Positions 7,395-14,263 of a DNA stretch of 14,263 bases are shown in pieces. The notes under the pieces were generated by a model. That model searched no databases. It was not told where the DNA came from and saw only the letters and a list, made by a program, of their open reading frames with translations. Within the stretch, counting starts at the first letter, position 1, and every line of letters starts with the position of its first letter. The stretch is taken from NCBI RefSeq assembly GCF_023227905.1, contig NZ_JALOCF010000079.1:1-14263 (forward strand), in the 5' to 3' direction. The position numbers were made by a program, and so were the translations under genes. This stretch comes from Methylobacter sp. (GTDB lineage Bacteria; Pseudomonadota; Gammaproteobacteria; Methylococcales; Methylomonadaceae).

Positions 7395-7404
7395 AACTTA
7401 CATT

Positions 7405-9348
7405 TTACTTCTTGTCGTCGTCTTTAACTTCTTCAAACTCGGCATCGACAACACCGTCATCCGCCGCAGCATGATGCTCTGAAGAAGCATGAGCGTCATG
7501 AGCACCGGACGCTTCACCTTCGGATGCTGATTTTTGTGCATAAACGCGTTCAGCCAGTTTACCGGACAACTCGGTTAAGTCATTGGTTTTGGATTCAATT
7601 TCCTCTTTATCGTCGCCCTTAATCGCAGTTTTCAGTGCTTCAACCGCATGTTCAATGTTGCTTTTTTCATCCGCGCCGACTTGATCGCCCAGTTCTTTCA
7701 ACGATTTTTCAGTCGCATGGATGATGCTGTCCGCATGGTTGCGTGCCGCAACCAATTGAGTCAGTTTACGGTCTTCGTCAGCATGCGCTTCGGCGTCCTT
7801 AATCATGCGTTCAACTTCATCATCCGACAAACCGCTGGATGCTTTGATGACGATGGATTGTTTTTTGCCGGTTGCCTTGTCTTTGGCAGACACGTTCAAA
7901 ATACCGTTGGCATCGATGTCGAACGCGACTTCAATTTGCGGAATGCCGCGCGGTGCCGGCGGGATATCGGCCAGGTCAAAGCGTCCCAAGGACTTGTTCG
8001 CCGATGCGACTTCACGCTCGCCTTGCAATACATGCACGGTTACTGCGGTTTGGTTGTCGTCCGCGGTAGAGAAGACTTGCGATGCATTGGTTGGGATCGT
8101 GGTGTTTTTCTCGATCAGCTTGGTCATGACGCCGCCCATGGTCTCGATACCCAATGATAACGGGATAACGTCCAACAACAATACGTCTTTGACTTCGCCG
8201 CCCAAAACGCCCGCTTGAATCGCCGCACCTAAGGCTACCGCTTCATCAGGGTTAACGTCTTTGCGTGGTTCTTTACCGAAAATGCTCTTAACCATTTCCT
8301 GGACTTTAGGCATGCGGGTTTGTCCGCCAACCAAAATTACGTCGTTAATATCCGCTGCCGTTAACTTCGCGTCTTTCAGCGCCATTTCACAAGGGCCTTT
8401 GGTGCGGTTAATCAGTTCTTCAACCAGCGATTCCAGTTTGGCGCGGGTCAATTTAACGTTTAAATGCTTAGGGCCTGATGCGTCTGCGGTAATGTACGGC
8501 AGATTCACGTCGGTTTGCTGGCTTGAAGACAATTCGATCTTGGCTTTTTCCGCCGCTTCTTTTAAACGTTGCAAGGCCAGCGGATCATTATGCACGTCAA
8601 CGCCGCTTTCTTTTTTGAATTCTGACGCAAGGAACTCAATAACTCTTGAGTCAAAATCTTCACCGCCCAGGAAAGTATCGCCGTTGGTCGATAACACTTC
8701 GAATTGGTGTTCGCCTTCTATCTCGGCAATTTCAATAATTGAAATATCGAAGGTACCGCCGCCTAAGTCATACACCGCGATTTTAGTGTCGCCTTTAGGC
8801 TTGTCCATACCAAAAGCCAATGCAGACGCAGTCGGTTCATTGATAATACGTTTAACTTCAAGTCCGGCAATACGGCCGGCGTCTTTGGTGGCTTGACGTT
8901 GCGAGTCGTTAAAATAAGCCGGTACGGTAATGACCGCTTCGGTGACTTCTTCGCCTAAGTAAGCTTCAGCGTCTTTTTTCAACTTCATCAAAACGCGCGC
9001 AGAAACCTCGGGAGCGGCCATTTTTTTGCCGTGAACTTCAACCCAAGCATCGCCGTTTTCAGCTTCGATGATTTTATAAGGTACCATTTTGATATCTTTT
9101 TGCACGACATCATCTTTAAAACGGCGACCGATCAATCGTTTGATCGCAAACAAGGTATTTTTGGGATTGGTAACAGCCTGACGTTTTGCCGATTGCCCAA
9201 CCAATACTTCGTCGTCACTGGTAAAAGCGATAATGGAAGGCGTAGTGCGCGCGCCTTCGCTGTTTTCAATCACTCTTGCTACGCCGTTTTCCAACACCGC
9301 AACGCACGAGTTTGTTGTTCCTAAATCTATGCCGATTATTTTAGCCAT
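7405..9348 (-). CDS. dnaK: DnaK, Hsp70 chaperone
   Basis: ATP-driven cytosolic chaperone working with DnaJ and GrpE. The actin-like ATPase domain shows IGIDLGTTNS (residues 5-14), INEPTASALAFG (169-180) and YDLGGGTFD (193-201, including Thr199, the autophosphorylation site in E. coli). LVGGQTRMP lies at 339-347 and DEAVALGAAIQAG at 368-380. The interdomain linker DVLLLDV is at about 388-394, followed by the peptide-binding domain and a helical lid. The His/Ala-rich tail ends DAEFEEVKDDDKK, the usual acidic C-terminus. Length is 647 residues, normal. The ATG has GGAG seven bases upstream. It lies 70 bases after grpE in the CIRCE-controlled operon. Confidence 0.99.
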   Translation of the reverse strand: MAKIIGIDLGTTNSCVAVLENGVARVIENSEGARTTPSIIAFTSDDEVLVGQSAKRQAVTNPKNTLFAIKRLIGRRFKDDVVQKDIKMVPYKIIEAENGDAWVEVHGKKMAAPEVSARVLMKLKKDAEAYLGEEVTEAVITVPAYFNDSQRQATKDAGRIAGLEVKRIINEPTASALAFGMDKPKGDTKIAVYDLGGGTFDISIIEIAEIEGEHQFEVLSTNGDTFLGGEDFDSRVIEFLASEFKKESGVDVHNDPLALQRLKEAAEKAKIELSSSQQTDVNLPYITADASGPKHLNVKLTRAKLESLVEELINRTKGPCEMALKDAKLTAADINDVILVGGQTRMPKVQEMVKSIFGKEPRKDVNPDEAVALGAAIQAGVLGGEVKDVLLLDVIPLSLGIETMGGVMTKLIEKNTTIPTNASQVFSTADDNQTAVTVHVLQGEREVASANKSLGRFDLADIPPAPRGIPQIEVAFDIDANGILNVSAKDKATGKKQSIVIKASSGLSDDEVERMIKDAEAHADEDRKLTQLVAARNHADSIIHATEKSLKELGDQVGADEKSNIEHAVEALKTAIKGDDKEEIESKTNDLTELSGKLAERVYAQKSASEGEASGAHDAHASSEHHAAADDGVVDAEFEEVKDDDKK

Positions 9349-9418
9349 TGAATTCTCCAGACCTGAATTTATTTAAAAAGTAAAAGTTGTTACAAATATG
9401 AGGCTGTTATGTTTAATT

Positions 9419-10030
9419 TCAAGCCTGTTCATCGATGCTAGGAGTATCTGTTGGCTTATTTTCGGCTGCTTTGGCAACCACAACCATCGCAGGACGAAGC
9501 AATCGTCCGTTTAACATATATCCTTTTTGGAAAACATTGACCACCGTATTCGGCTCAACGCCCTCTACGGCCTGCATGGTCATGGCCTGGTGCTGTTCCG
9601 CGTTAAACGGCTGACCGATGGGGTCAATCGTTTCAATTTTGAATTTAGCAAATACTGATTCGAATTGTTTAATTGTTAATTCGCTGCCTTCACGGAATTT
9701 TTTTACTTCCTCGCTATCGCCTGTCGCTGCCTGCAAGCCCAACACCAGACTGTCCAATACCGGCAATAACTCTTTGGCAAAACCCGTTAGCGCAAATTTG
9801 TGCGCATCTTCCAGATCCTTTTGCGTTCTTCTTTTCAGGTTTTCCATTTCCGCCTGTGCGCGAACCGCTTTGTCCCAATTCTCCTGGGCTTTTTGCTCAG
9901 CTTGGGCCAATGCCTGCTGTAACTCTTCAACCGTAGGCTCGTGCTCGGCCACTTCGGTATGCGGTGGCTCTACAACCGTTTCGTTTTCAGTTTTAACCTG
10001 GGATTCAGGCGCTTCCTGATCAGTACTCAT
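9419..10030 (-). CDS. grpE: GrpE, nucleotide exchange factor for DnaK
   Basis: Releases ADP from DnaK to reset the chaperone cycle. It is 203 residues. The N-terminal 45 or so are acidic and low-complexity (many E, T, P). A long helical segment of about 60 residues then forms the dimer coiled coil (AQAEMENLKRRTQKD is the recognisable core). The C-terminal beta domain carries GQPFNAEQHQAM and NTVVNVFQKGYMLNGRLLRPAMV, which are diagnostic of the family. The ATG at 10030 is preceded by AAGGAG at good spacing. It sits 65 bases after hrcA and before dnaK. Confidence 0.98.
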   Translation of the reverse strand: MSTDQEAPESQVKTENETVVEPPHTEVAEHEPTVEELQQALAQAEQKAQENWDKAVRAQAEMENLKRRTQKDLEDAHKFALTGFAKELLPVLDSLVLGLQAATGDSEEVKKFREGSELTIKQFESVFAKFKIETIDPIGQPFNAEQHQAMTMQAVEGVEPNTVVNVFQKGYMLNGRLLRPAMVVVAKAAENKPTDTPSIDEQA

Positions 10031-10065
10031 TATTTATAGCTCCTTAACGTTTAAAATTAATATCC

Positions 10066-10079
10066 ATGCCGGGCGGCAT
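10066..10079 (-). promoter_or_regulatory. Short GC hairpin between hrcA and grpE
   Basis: ATGCCG and CGGCAT flank two bases and could form a compact stem-loop in the hrcA-grpE spacer, in otherwise AT-rich sequence. The grpE ribosome site lies about 20 bases further on. It could be an RNA-processing point that uncouples hrcA from grpE levels; no T-run follows, so it is not a proper terminator. Confidence 0.35.
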
Positions 10080-10095
10080 AAAAAACAGATGTTAT

Positions 10096-11151
10096 TTATT
10101 GTGGGGTCGTTGATTTTGGATTCAAGGCGGCGCCTAACAATTTTGCCGTAATATCGACAAAAGGGATGATTTTCTCGTAGGCCATGCGCGTTGGCCCTAT
10201 GACGCCCAGAACCCCGACCACTTCGTCGCTGACCGAATACGATGAGGTCACCAGACTGCAATGATCAAAAGCCCGGTAACCGGATTCTTCGCCGATAAAT
10301 ATCTGCACGCCGTCGGCTTTCATGCATTGATCCAGCAAATGAATAACGCCCTGCTTCTGGCTGAACGCTTCAAACAGATTTCTGAGCCGATCCATATCGG
10401 ATAGCTCGGAAAAACCCATTAAGTTGGTTTCGCCGGTCAGCACATAATCATCTTTTTTATTGTCCTGATCGAACGCCAGCTGCGCCATTTTTACCGCATC
10501 CAGCATGCCCTGGTTCATGCGTTCCTGATCTTCCTGCAGCTCTTTTAAGACGGCTTTGCGCACTGCATCCAGGCTGCGTCCGGAATAAATCGAATTCAAA
10601 TAATTAGCCGCCTGCTGTAGTTCGGCGGGGCTGAACACTTTGCTGGTATGGATGATTTTGTTGTGGACTTCCTGCTCATTGGTAACAAAAATAACCAAAA
10701 CACGGGTGTGAGATAAAGATAGAAACTCGATATGCCGCAAGCACACCAGCTCTCTTTTAGGCAAAGTCACTACCCCGGCCATCTGCGTTAACTCAGACAG
10801 CAGCCGCGAGGCGACGCCGATCACATCACTGGTGTCCTCGCTTAACGACAGGCCCTCATGCAGCCGGGATAGATCTTTCGACTCCAGCGGCTTAACTGTC
10901 AACAAGCTATCAACAAACAAGCGATAGCCGCTGACCGTAGGCACCCGTCCCGCTGAAGTATGCGGCGAATGCACCAATCCAAGGTCTTCGAGGTCGGCCA
11001 TGACATTGCGAATAGTTGCCGGACTTAAATTCAAGTCCGAATCTTTCGATAAAGCCCGCGAACCCACCGGCTGACCATCACTGATATAGCGTTCAACCAG
11101 CATTTTCAATAGCTGTAGCGACCGCTCATTTAAAACCTGCGTCTTACTCAC
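10096..11151 (-). CDS. hrcA: HrcA, heat-inducible transcription repressor (GTG start)
   Basis: Represses class I heat-shock genes by binding CIRCE; its active folding depends on GroEL in studied bacteria. The N-terminal winged helix is clear (ERSLQLLKMLVERYI, SRALSKDSDLNLSPATIRN, VMADLEDLGLV), followed by HTSAGRVPTVSGYRLFVDSL, the hallmark of HrcA. The C-terminal dimerisation region ends VDITAKLLGAALNP. The frame is open further upstream to a GTG at 11178, but that codon lies inside the CIRCE operator. The better start is the GTG at 11151 (protein begins with the SKTQVLNERS stretch), which has AGAGG five bases upstream. This gives 351 residues, a normal length. It is the first gene of the hrcA-grpE-dnaK-dnaJ-dapB unit and should autoregulate it. 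Confidence 0.97.
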   Translation of the reverse strand: MSKTQVLNERSLQLLKMLVERYISDGQPVGSRALSKDSDLNLSPATIRNVMADLEDLGLVHSPHTSAGRVPTVSGYRLFVDSLLTVKPLESKDLSRLHEGLSLSEDTSDVIGVASRLLSELTQMAGVVTLPKRELVCLRHIEFLSLSHTRVLVIFVTNEQEVHNKIIHTSKVFSPAELQQAANYLNSIYSGRSLDAVRKAVLKELQEDQERMNQGMLDAVKMAQLAFDQDNKKDDYVLTGETNLMGFSELSDMDRLRNLFEAFSQKQGVIHLLDQCMKADGVQIFIGEESGYRAFDHCSLVTSSYSVSDEVVGVLGVIGPTRMAYEKIIPFVDITAKLLGAALNPKSTTPQ

Positions 11152-11171
11152 ACCAACCTCTGCGACTAAAA

Positions 11172-11198
11172 TTAGCACTCCGTTAAGGCGAGTGCCAG
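11172..11198. promoter_or_regulatory. CIRCE operator for HrcA
   Basis: Plus-strand TTAGCACTC, nine spacer bases, then GAGTGCCAG; the consensus is TTAGCACTC-N9-GAGTGCTAA. The first half-site is perfect and the second matches 7 of 9. It lies about 20-47 bases before the chosen hrcA start and just downstream of the predicted -10 box, the classic position for blocking transcription initiation. Confidence 0.93.
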
Positions 11199-11204
11199 CG
11201 AAGC

Positions 11205-11233
11205 AAAGTATCAGCTCACCGGGCTATTGTCAA
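11205..11233 (-). promoter_or_regulatory. Sigma70-type promoter of the hrcA operon
   Basis: On the minus strand TTGACA (11233-11228), a 17-base spacer, and TACTTT (11210-11205). The -35 box is perfect; the -10 box is moderate. Start of transcription would fall at about 11197-11199, at the edge of CIRCE. No convincing sigma32 promoter (CTTGAA / CCCCAT) was seen nearby, so heat control is most simply by HrcA. Confidence 0.7.
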
Positions 11234-11397
11234 TAAGCCTAAAAATTCGATTAATAATTGTATTTTCTTGATATATATGAATCTTGCCTGCTTTTTTAGC
11301 TTCGCGTTCTTATGAAACACAATAACTTTAAAGCGGGCGCTTTCTGGTCTTATGGCATCGGGATATCGTTTTGTCTAAAGCCCGGAAGATCAAACCA

Positions 11398-11586
11398 CTA
11401 CGCCTTAAGCCAATAATATGCCAACCCGGCTACAACCAGCTGAAAAAACACTAATCCCCAGAAATAAATCCCGAAAAGAACGATTTTGACTTGCATCGGC
11501 TGCTGGGGAGAATTGCGCCTGACCATAACAATGCCGCCGAGGGTCGCCATCAGCGCGATGACGACGCCGACCAACGCAATATTCAT
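11398..11586 (-). CDS. Small two-helix membrane protein downstream of ftsK
   Basis: A 62-residue protein that I do not recognise. Residues about 3-22 and 35-60 are strongly hydrophobic and should be membrane helices. The short loop between them holds RR (23-24) and K34, placing the loop in the cytoplasm by the positive-inside rule. The ATG at 11586 has AAGGG seven bases upstream, within the end of ftsK; the gap to the ftsK stop is 2 bases, so it is probably cotranscribed and possibly coupled. In many gammaproteobacteria lolA follows ftsK; here this microprotein takes that place. Function unknown; a link to the divisome is only suggested by position. Confidence 0.75.
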   Translation of the reverse strand: MNIALVGVVIALMATLGGIVMVRRNSPQQPMQVKIVLFGIYFWGLVFFQLVVAGLAYYWLKA

Positions 11587-11588
11587 GG

Positions 11589-13916
11589 TTAATCCCTTAC
11601 GGGCGGCGGCGCCAGCACGACTCTTGAACCATTGCTTTCAGGCGAACTGACAACGCCGGCTGCTTCCATATCTTCAATCATGGTTGCGGCACGGTTGTAG
11701 CCGACTTTAAAGCGTCTTTGTACGCTGGAGATTGAGGCTTTGCGGGTTTCTGTGACAAACTGCACGGCTTCGTCGTACAAGGCGTCTGTTTCGGAATCGC
11801 CATTGCCGCCACCGCCGCCCATGCTGTAGCCATCGCTCGAATCGGAAGAATCGCGGGTGATGTCTTCCAGATAATTGGGCGGTGCAGTCTGTTTTAAAAA
11901 TTCAACCACGCGATGCACTTCATGGTCATCGACAAATGCGCCATGAGCACGAACCGGAATACTGGTGCCTGAGGGCAAAAATAACATGTCGCCGTTGCCC
12001 AGCAGCGTTTCCGCGCCGCCTTGATCGAGAATGGTGCGCGAGTCGATGCGCGATGAGACCTGGAATGAAATCCGGGTCGGCACGTTGGCTTTGATCAACC
12101 CGGTCAACACGTCGACTGACGGGCGCTGTGTAGCCAAAATCAAATGAATACCGGCCGCACGGGCTTTTTGCGCCAGCCGGGCAATCAGTTCTTCAACTTT
12201 TTTGCCGACGATCATCATCATATCGGCCAATTCGTCGATGACGATAACGATGCTGGGCAGAGTGCTTAAAGTTGGATACTCTTCGTCGTCCTCCAGCGGA
12301 TTAATCATCTGGAACATCGGGTCCCGGATGGCCTCGCCTCTTGCCGTTGCGTCTTCTATCAACTGATTAAACCCGGCAAGGTTCCTGACTCCCATCTTGG
12401 ACATTAATTTATAGCGCCTTTCCATCTCAGCAACCGCCCAGCGCAATGAATTGCTGGCTTCCTTCATATCGGTCACGACGGGGGTCAATAAATGCGGAAT
12501 TCCCTCGTATACCGATAACTCCAACATCTTCGGGTCGATCATGATCAAGCGCACCTGTTCCGGCGTCGCTTTATAAAGCAGACTGAGAATCATGGTATTG
12601 ATGGCGACCGATTTACCGGAACCCGTGGTACCGGCGACCAGCGCATGCGGCATTTTGCCAAGGTCGGCAACCATCGGTGTGCCGGAAATGTCCTTGCCCA
12701 TCGCCAGGGTCAGCAGGGATTTGGATTTCTCAAACGGCGCCGAAACCAACAGCTCGCGCAAGGTCACCATTTCCCGTTCCCGGTTGGGAATTTCAAGGCC
12801 AACTACGGATTTGCCGGGGATGATTTCGACGATGCGAACGCTGGTAACCGACAAGGCTCTGGCCAAATCTTTGGACAGCGTGCTGATGCGACTGACTTTA
12901 ACGCCTGCCGCAGGTTGTAATTCAAAACGGGTGATAACGGGCCCAGGATGAAAACCGACGACAGACACAACGACGTTAAAATCGGCCAGAATGTCTTCCA
13001 CCAGACGCGACATTTCTTCCAAATCGCTTTGCGAGTAGCCGATAACGCGGGTGTCGCGGTGGTCCAACAGTTCCAGCGAAGGTAAAACACCTTGGCTGGC
13101 ATCGTATTTGACCGCTGGCTGTTGTTTTTTGAGCGCAAAGCTGCTTTTTACCGGAGGCTTCTCTGCCGGTTTTTCGGCAGCGGGCACCGACACCGGCATG
13201 GCTTTGGCACTGATTTTTCTCTTAGCTCCAGGCTTTACCAGATTATTGACCGGCATCTGGGCGCGTTTGGCTGAGCGGTCCTGAAGTAAATTCAAAATGC
13301 TGCTGCCCAAAGACTGACAGATAAGTACGGTATATTTGCCGATAGCGTCTATTAACGCTACCCACGACAAGCCGGTAACCAAAGTAACGCCAGCCAATAA
13401 AACCACTAACAGGAGTAATGTCGCTCCCGAATTGCCAAGCACGGACAACAATGCATTGCCGGTTTCCTGACCTAAAATACCACCGGTGTTGCTGGGCAGT
13501 TCGATTCCCGTTCTTAATAGATACAAGTTTAATAACGCTGCACCCGAGATAATGGTCGCGATAGACCCTACCCATTGCAGCGCGATAATCATTTTTTCGC
13601 GGCCTTGTCTGCCCCGAGTGTAAATTAAATAGCCTTGCCAGAAGATAATGACCGGAAACAAATAAGCGACCAAGCCAAAACAGCTGAGCATGAAATCGGC
13701 AATCCACGCGCCAAAAACGCCACAAGCGTTTGAGACTGCCTGCACCGATCCGCTATGCGTCCAGCCCGCATCCTCGTTACTAAACGTGATCAGCGAAATT
13801 AAAAAAAATAATGCGCCCGCAATGAAGCCTAATAAAGCGACTTCACGCAAGCCACGAAAGGTTTTTTCTTCCATTACAGCAGCCATACTCAACAACTCGT
13901 CACATAAATTACCCAT
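11589..13916 (-). CDS. ftsK: FtsK/SpoIIIE-family DNA translocase
   Basis: Septal DNA pump that moves chromosome ends toward dif and activates XerCD. The N-terminus has about four to five hydrophobic helices (about 27-45, 65-100, 112-135, 163-190), matching the FtsK membrane domain. A short basic, Pro/Lys-rich linker follows (about 215-275). The motor has Walker A GTTGSGKS at 429-436 and Walker B IVIVIDELAD, with D561 and E562. A Gly/Ser/Asp-rich tether (about 689-710) leads to the gamma winged helix (about 712-758, with SSVQRRFKVGYNRAA), which reads KOPS sites. Length is 775 residues: a short-linker form compared with E. coli FtsK (1329). The start is uncertain. A perfect TATAAT lies only 8 bases before the first ATG, so the ATG at 13886 or 13874 may be the real one. 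Confidence 0.97.
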   Translation of the reverse strand: MGNLCDELLSMAAVMEEKTFRGLREVALLGFIAGALFFLISLITFSNEDAGWTHSGSVQAVSNACGVFGAWIADFMLSCFGLVAYLFPVIIFWQGYLIYTRGRQGREKMIIALQWVGSIATIISGAALLNLYLLRTGIELPSNTGGILGQETGNALLSVLGNSGATLLLLVVLLAGVTLVTGLSWVALIDAIGKYTVLICQSLGSSILNLLQDRSAKRAQMPVNNLVKPGAKRKISAKAMPVSVPAAEKPAEKPPVKSSFALKKQQPAVKYDASQGVLPSLELLDHRDTRVIGYSQSDLEEMSRLVEDILADFNVVVSVVGFHPGPVITRFELQPAAGVKVSRISTLSKDLARALSVTSVRIVEIIPGKSVVGLEIPNREREMVTLRELLVSAPFEKSKSLLTLAMGKDISGTPMVADLGKMPHALVAGTTGSGKSVAINTMILSLLYKATPEQVRLIMIDPKMLELSVYEGIPHLLTPVVTDMKEASNSLRWAVAEMERRYKLMSKMGVRNLAGFNQLIEDATARGEAIRDPMFQMINPLEDDEEYPTLSTLPSIVIVIDELADMMMIVGKKVEELIARLAQKARAAGIHLILATQRPSVDVLTGLIKANVPTRISFQVSSRIDSRTILDQGGAETLLGNGDMLFLPSGTSIPVRAHGAFVDDHEVHRVVEFLKQTAPPNYLEDITRDSSDSSDGYSMGGGGGNGDSETDALYDEAVQFVTETRKASISSVQRRFKVGYNRAATMIEDMEAAGVVSSPESNGSRVVLAPPPVRD

Positions 13917-13924
13917 AAAACATG

Positions 13925-13930
13925 ATTATA
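13925..13930 (-). promoter_or_regulatory. Possible -10 box for ftsK
   Basis: TATAAT on the minus strand, a perfect -10 match, in the ftsK-trxB intergenic region. The -35 region at the right distance (TGTGAA) is poor. If used, transcription would start at about 13918, almost on the first ftsK ATG, which argues for a downstream ftsK start. Confidence 0.35.
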
Positions 13931-14023
13931 GATCAATAACAGGATGTTTCACATTAATAATATCCGCATTAAACCTCGCTCCGCACTTCGGCAATTCCAC
14001 GTCAGCCGTACCCGATAAAACTG

Positions 14024-14052
14024 TTTACGAAACACGCTTTCGTCTTCATAAT
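14024..14052 (+). promoter_or_regulatory. Possible trxB promoter
   Basis: TTTACG (14024-14029), a 17-base spacer and CATAAT (14047-14052) give a fair sigma70 match about 36 bases before the trxB ATG. A TTGACA-like string at 14066 is too close to the gene to serve as its -35 box. Confidence 0.35.
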
Positions 14053-14087
14053 TAATTTATTTATCTTGACACTACCAAGGATTTTTA

Positions 14088-14263
14088 ATGAGTGACTCCA
14101 AACATTGCCGCCTTCTGATTCTCGGCTCCGGCCCTGCCGGTTATACGGCCGCTATCTATGCCGCGCGAGCCAACATGAATCCGGTTATTATTACGGGTAT
14201 GCAGCAAGGCGGCCAGTTGACGACCACAACCGAAGTCGATAACTGGCCCGGCGATATCGAGGG
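14088..14263 (+). CDS. trxB: Thioredoxin reductase (N-terminal 58 residues; gene runs off the window)
   Basis: Flavoprotein that reduces thioredoxin with NADPH. The visible part holds the FAD-binding LILGSGPAGYTAAIYAARA (residues 9-27) and GGQLTTTTEVDNWPG, both characteristic of bacterial TrxB. The redox CxxC lies further downstream, outside the window. The ATG at 14088 has AAGGA seven bases upstream. It is divergent from ftsK across 171 bases; in E. coli the same two genes are neighbours, with lrp between them, which is absent here. Confidence 0.95.
   Translation, partial: MSDSKHCRLLILGSGPAGYTAAIYAARANMNPVIITGMQQGGQLTTTTEVDNWPGDIE

Noticed and set aside
7205..7396. 63-codon minus-strand ORF between dnaK and dnaJ
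   Set aside because: It reads through the hairpin and the palindromic repeat, encodes low-complexity K/T/S sequence and has no family resemblance; the spacer is better explained as repeat/regulatory DNA.
8261..8896. 211-codon plus-strand ORF
   Set aside because: Antisense to the highly conserved dnaK ATPase domain; no domain of its own and typical of a shadow frame.
10034..10261. 75-codon minus-strand ORF across the hrcA end and the spacer
   Set aside because: Mostly overlaps the hrcA C-terminus in another frame; no recognisable sequence.
11152..11178. Upstream GTG start for hrcA at 11178
   Set aside because: The codon lies inside the CIRCE operator and has no ribosome site; the GTG at 11151 has AGAGG and matches the usual HrcA N-terminus.
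11330..11343. Small inverted repeat AAAGC/GCTTT between the microprotein gene and hrcA, considered as a terminator
   Set aside because: Only five base pairs and no following T-run on the transcribed strand, so not supported as an intrinsic terminator.
14066..14071. TTGACA-like string before trxB as a -35 box
   Set aside because: It is only about 17 bases from the ATG, leaving no room for a -10 box and leader.
1..14263. CRISPR array, tRNA, rRNA or intact insertion sequence
   Set aside because: No regularly spaced repeats, no tRNA cloverleaf-like sequence and no transposase-like protein seen on either strand by reading; a tRNAscan or IS search was not possible.

Overview
The window reads as chromosomal DNA from a gammaproteobacterium. 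Protein wording and gene order (hrcA-grpE-dnaK-dnaJ-dapB, and ftsK divergent from trxB) would fit a methanotroph-like lineage (Methylococcales), but that taxonomic guess is an inference from sequence style only. Almost everything is on the minus strand, so transcription runs from about 13.9 kb down to 1. Only trxB, at the right edge, is on the plus strand.

Right part (11.4-14.26 kb): thioredoxin reductase (trxB, start only) is divergent from the DNA translocase gene ftsK. A two-helix membrane microprotein of 62 residues follows ftsK two bases later. Middle part (5.26-11.2 kb): a complete class I heat-shock operon, hrcA-grpE-dnaK-dnaJ, with dapB (lysine/peptidoglycan precursor synthesis) four bases behind dnaJ. 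In front of hrcA lie a good sigma70-type promoter (TTGACA, 17 bp, TACTTT) and a CIRCE operator, so HrcA should repress its own operon. The dnaK-dnaJ spacer is unusual: it holds a stable hairpin directly after dnaK and then a larger palindromic repeat with ACACGAAG units.

Left part (1-5.25 kb): sbcD and the N-terminal half of sbcC encode the SbcCD nuclease. Between dapB and sbcD lies a distinctly AT-richer islet (about 3.0-5.2 kb). It holds an OLD/RecF-like ABC ATPase and, five bases later, a Toprim-like protein. This layout resembles known two-gene ATPase + Toprim anti-phage systems (for example PARIS AriA/AriB, or a split OLD nuclease), but I do not recognise the exact pair. The Toprim-like gene ends 13 bases before sbcD and its stop overlaps the sbcD ribosome binding site, so the candidate defence pair and SbcCD may be one transcription unit. 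Between this islet and dapB are about 360 bases with no confident gene, a doubtful 96-codon ORF touching the ATPase start, and a perfect 11-bp palindrome.

The most interesting content is the ATPase/Toprim pair and its linkage to sbcDC. Second is the hairpin and repeat structure inside the dnaK-dnaJ spacer.
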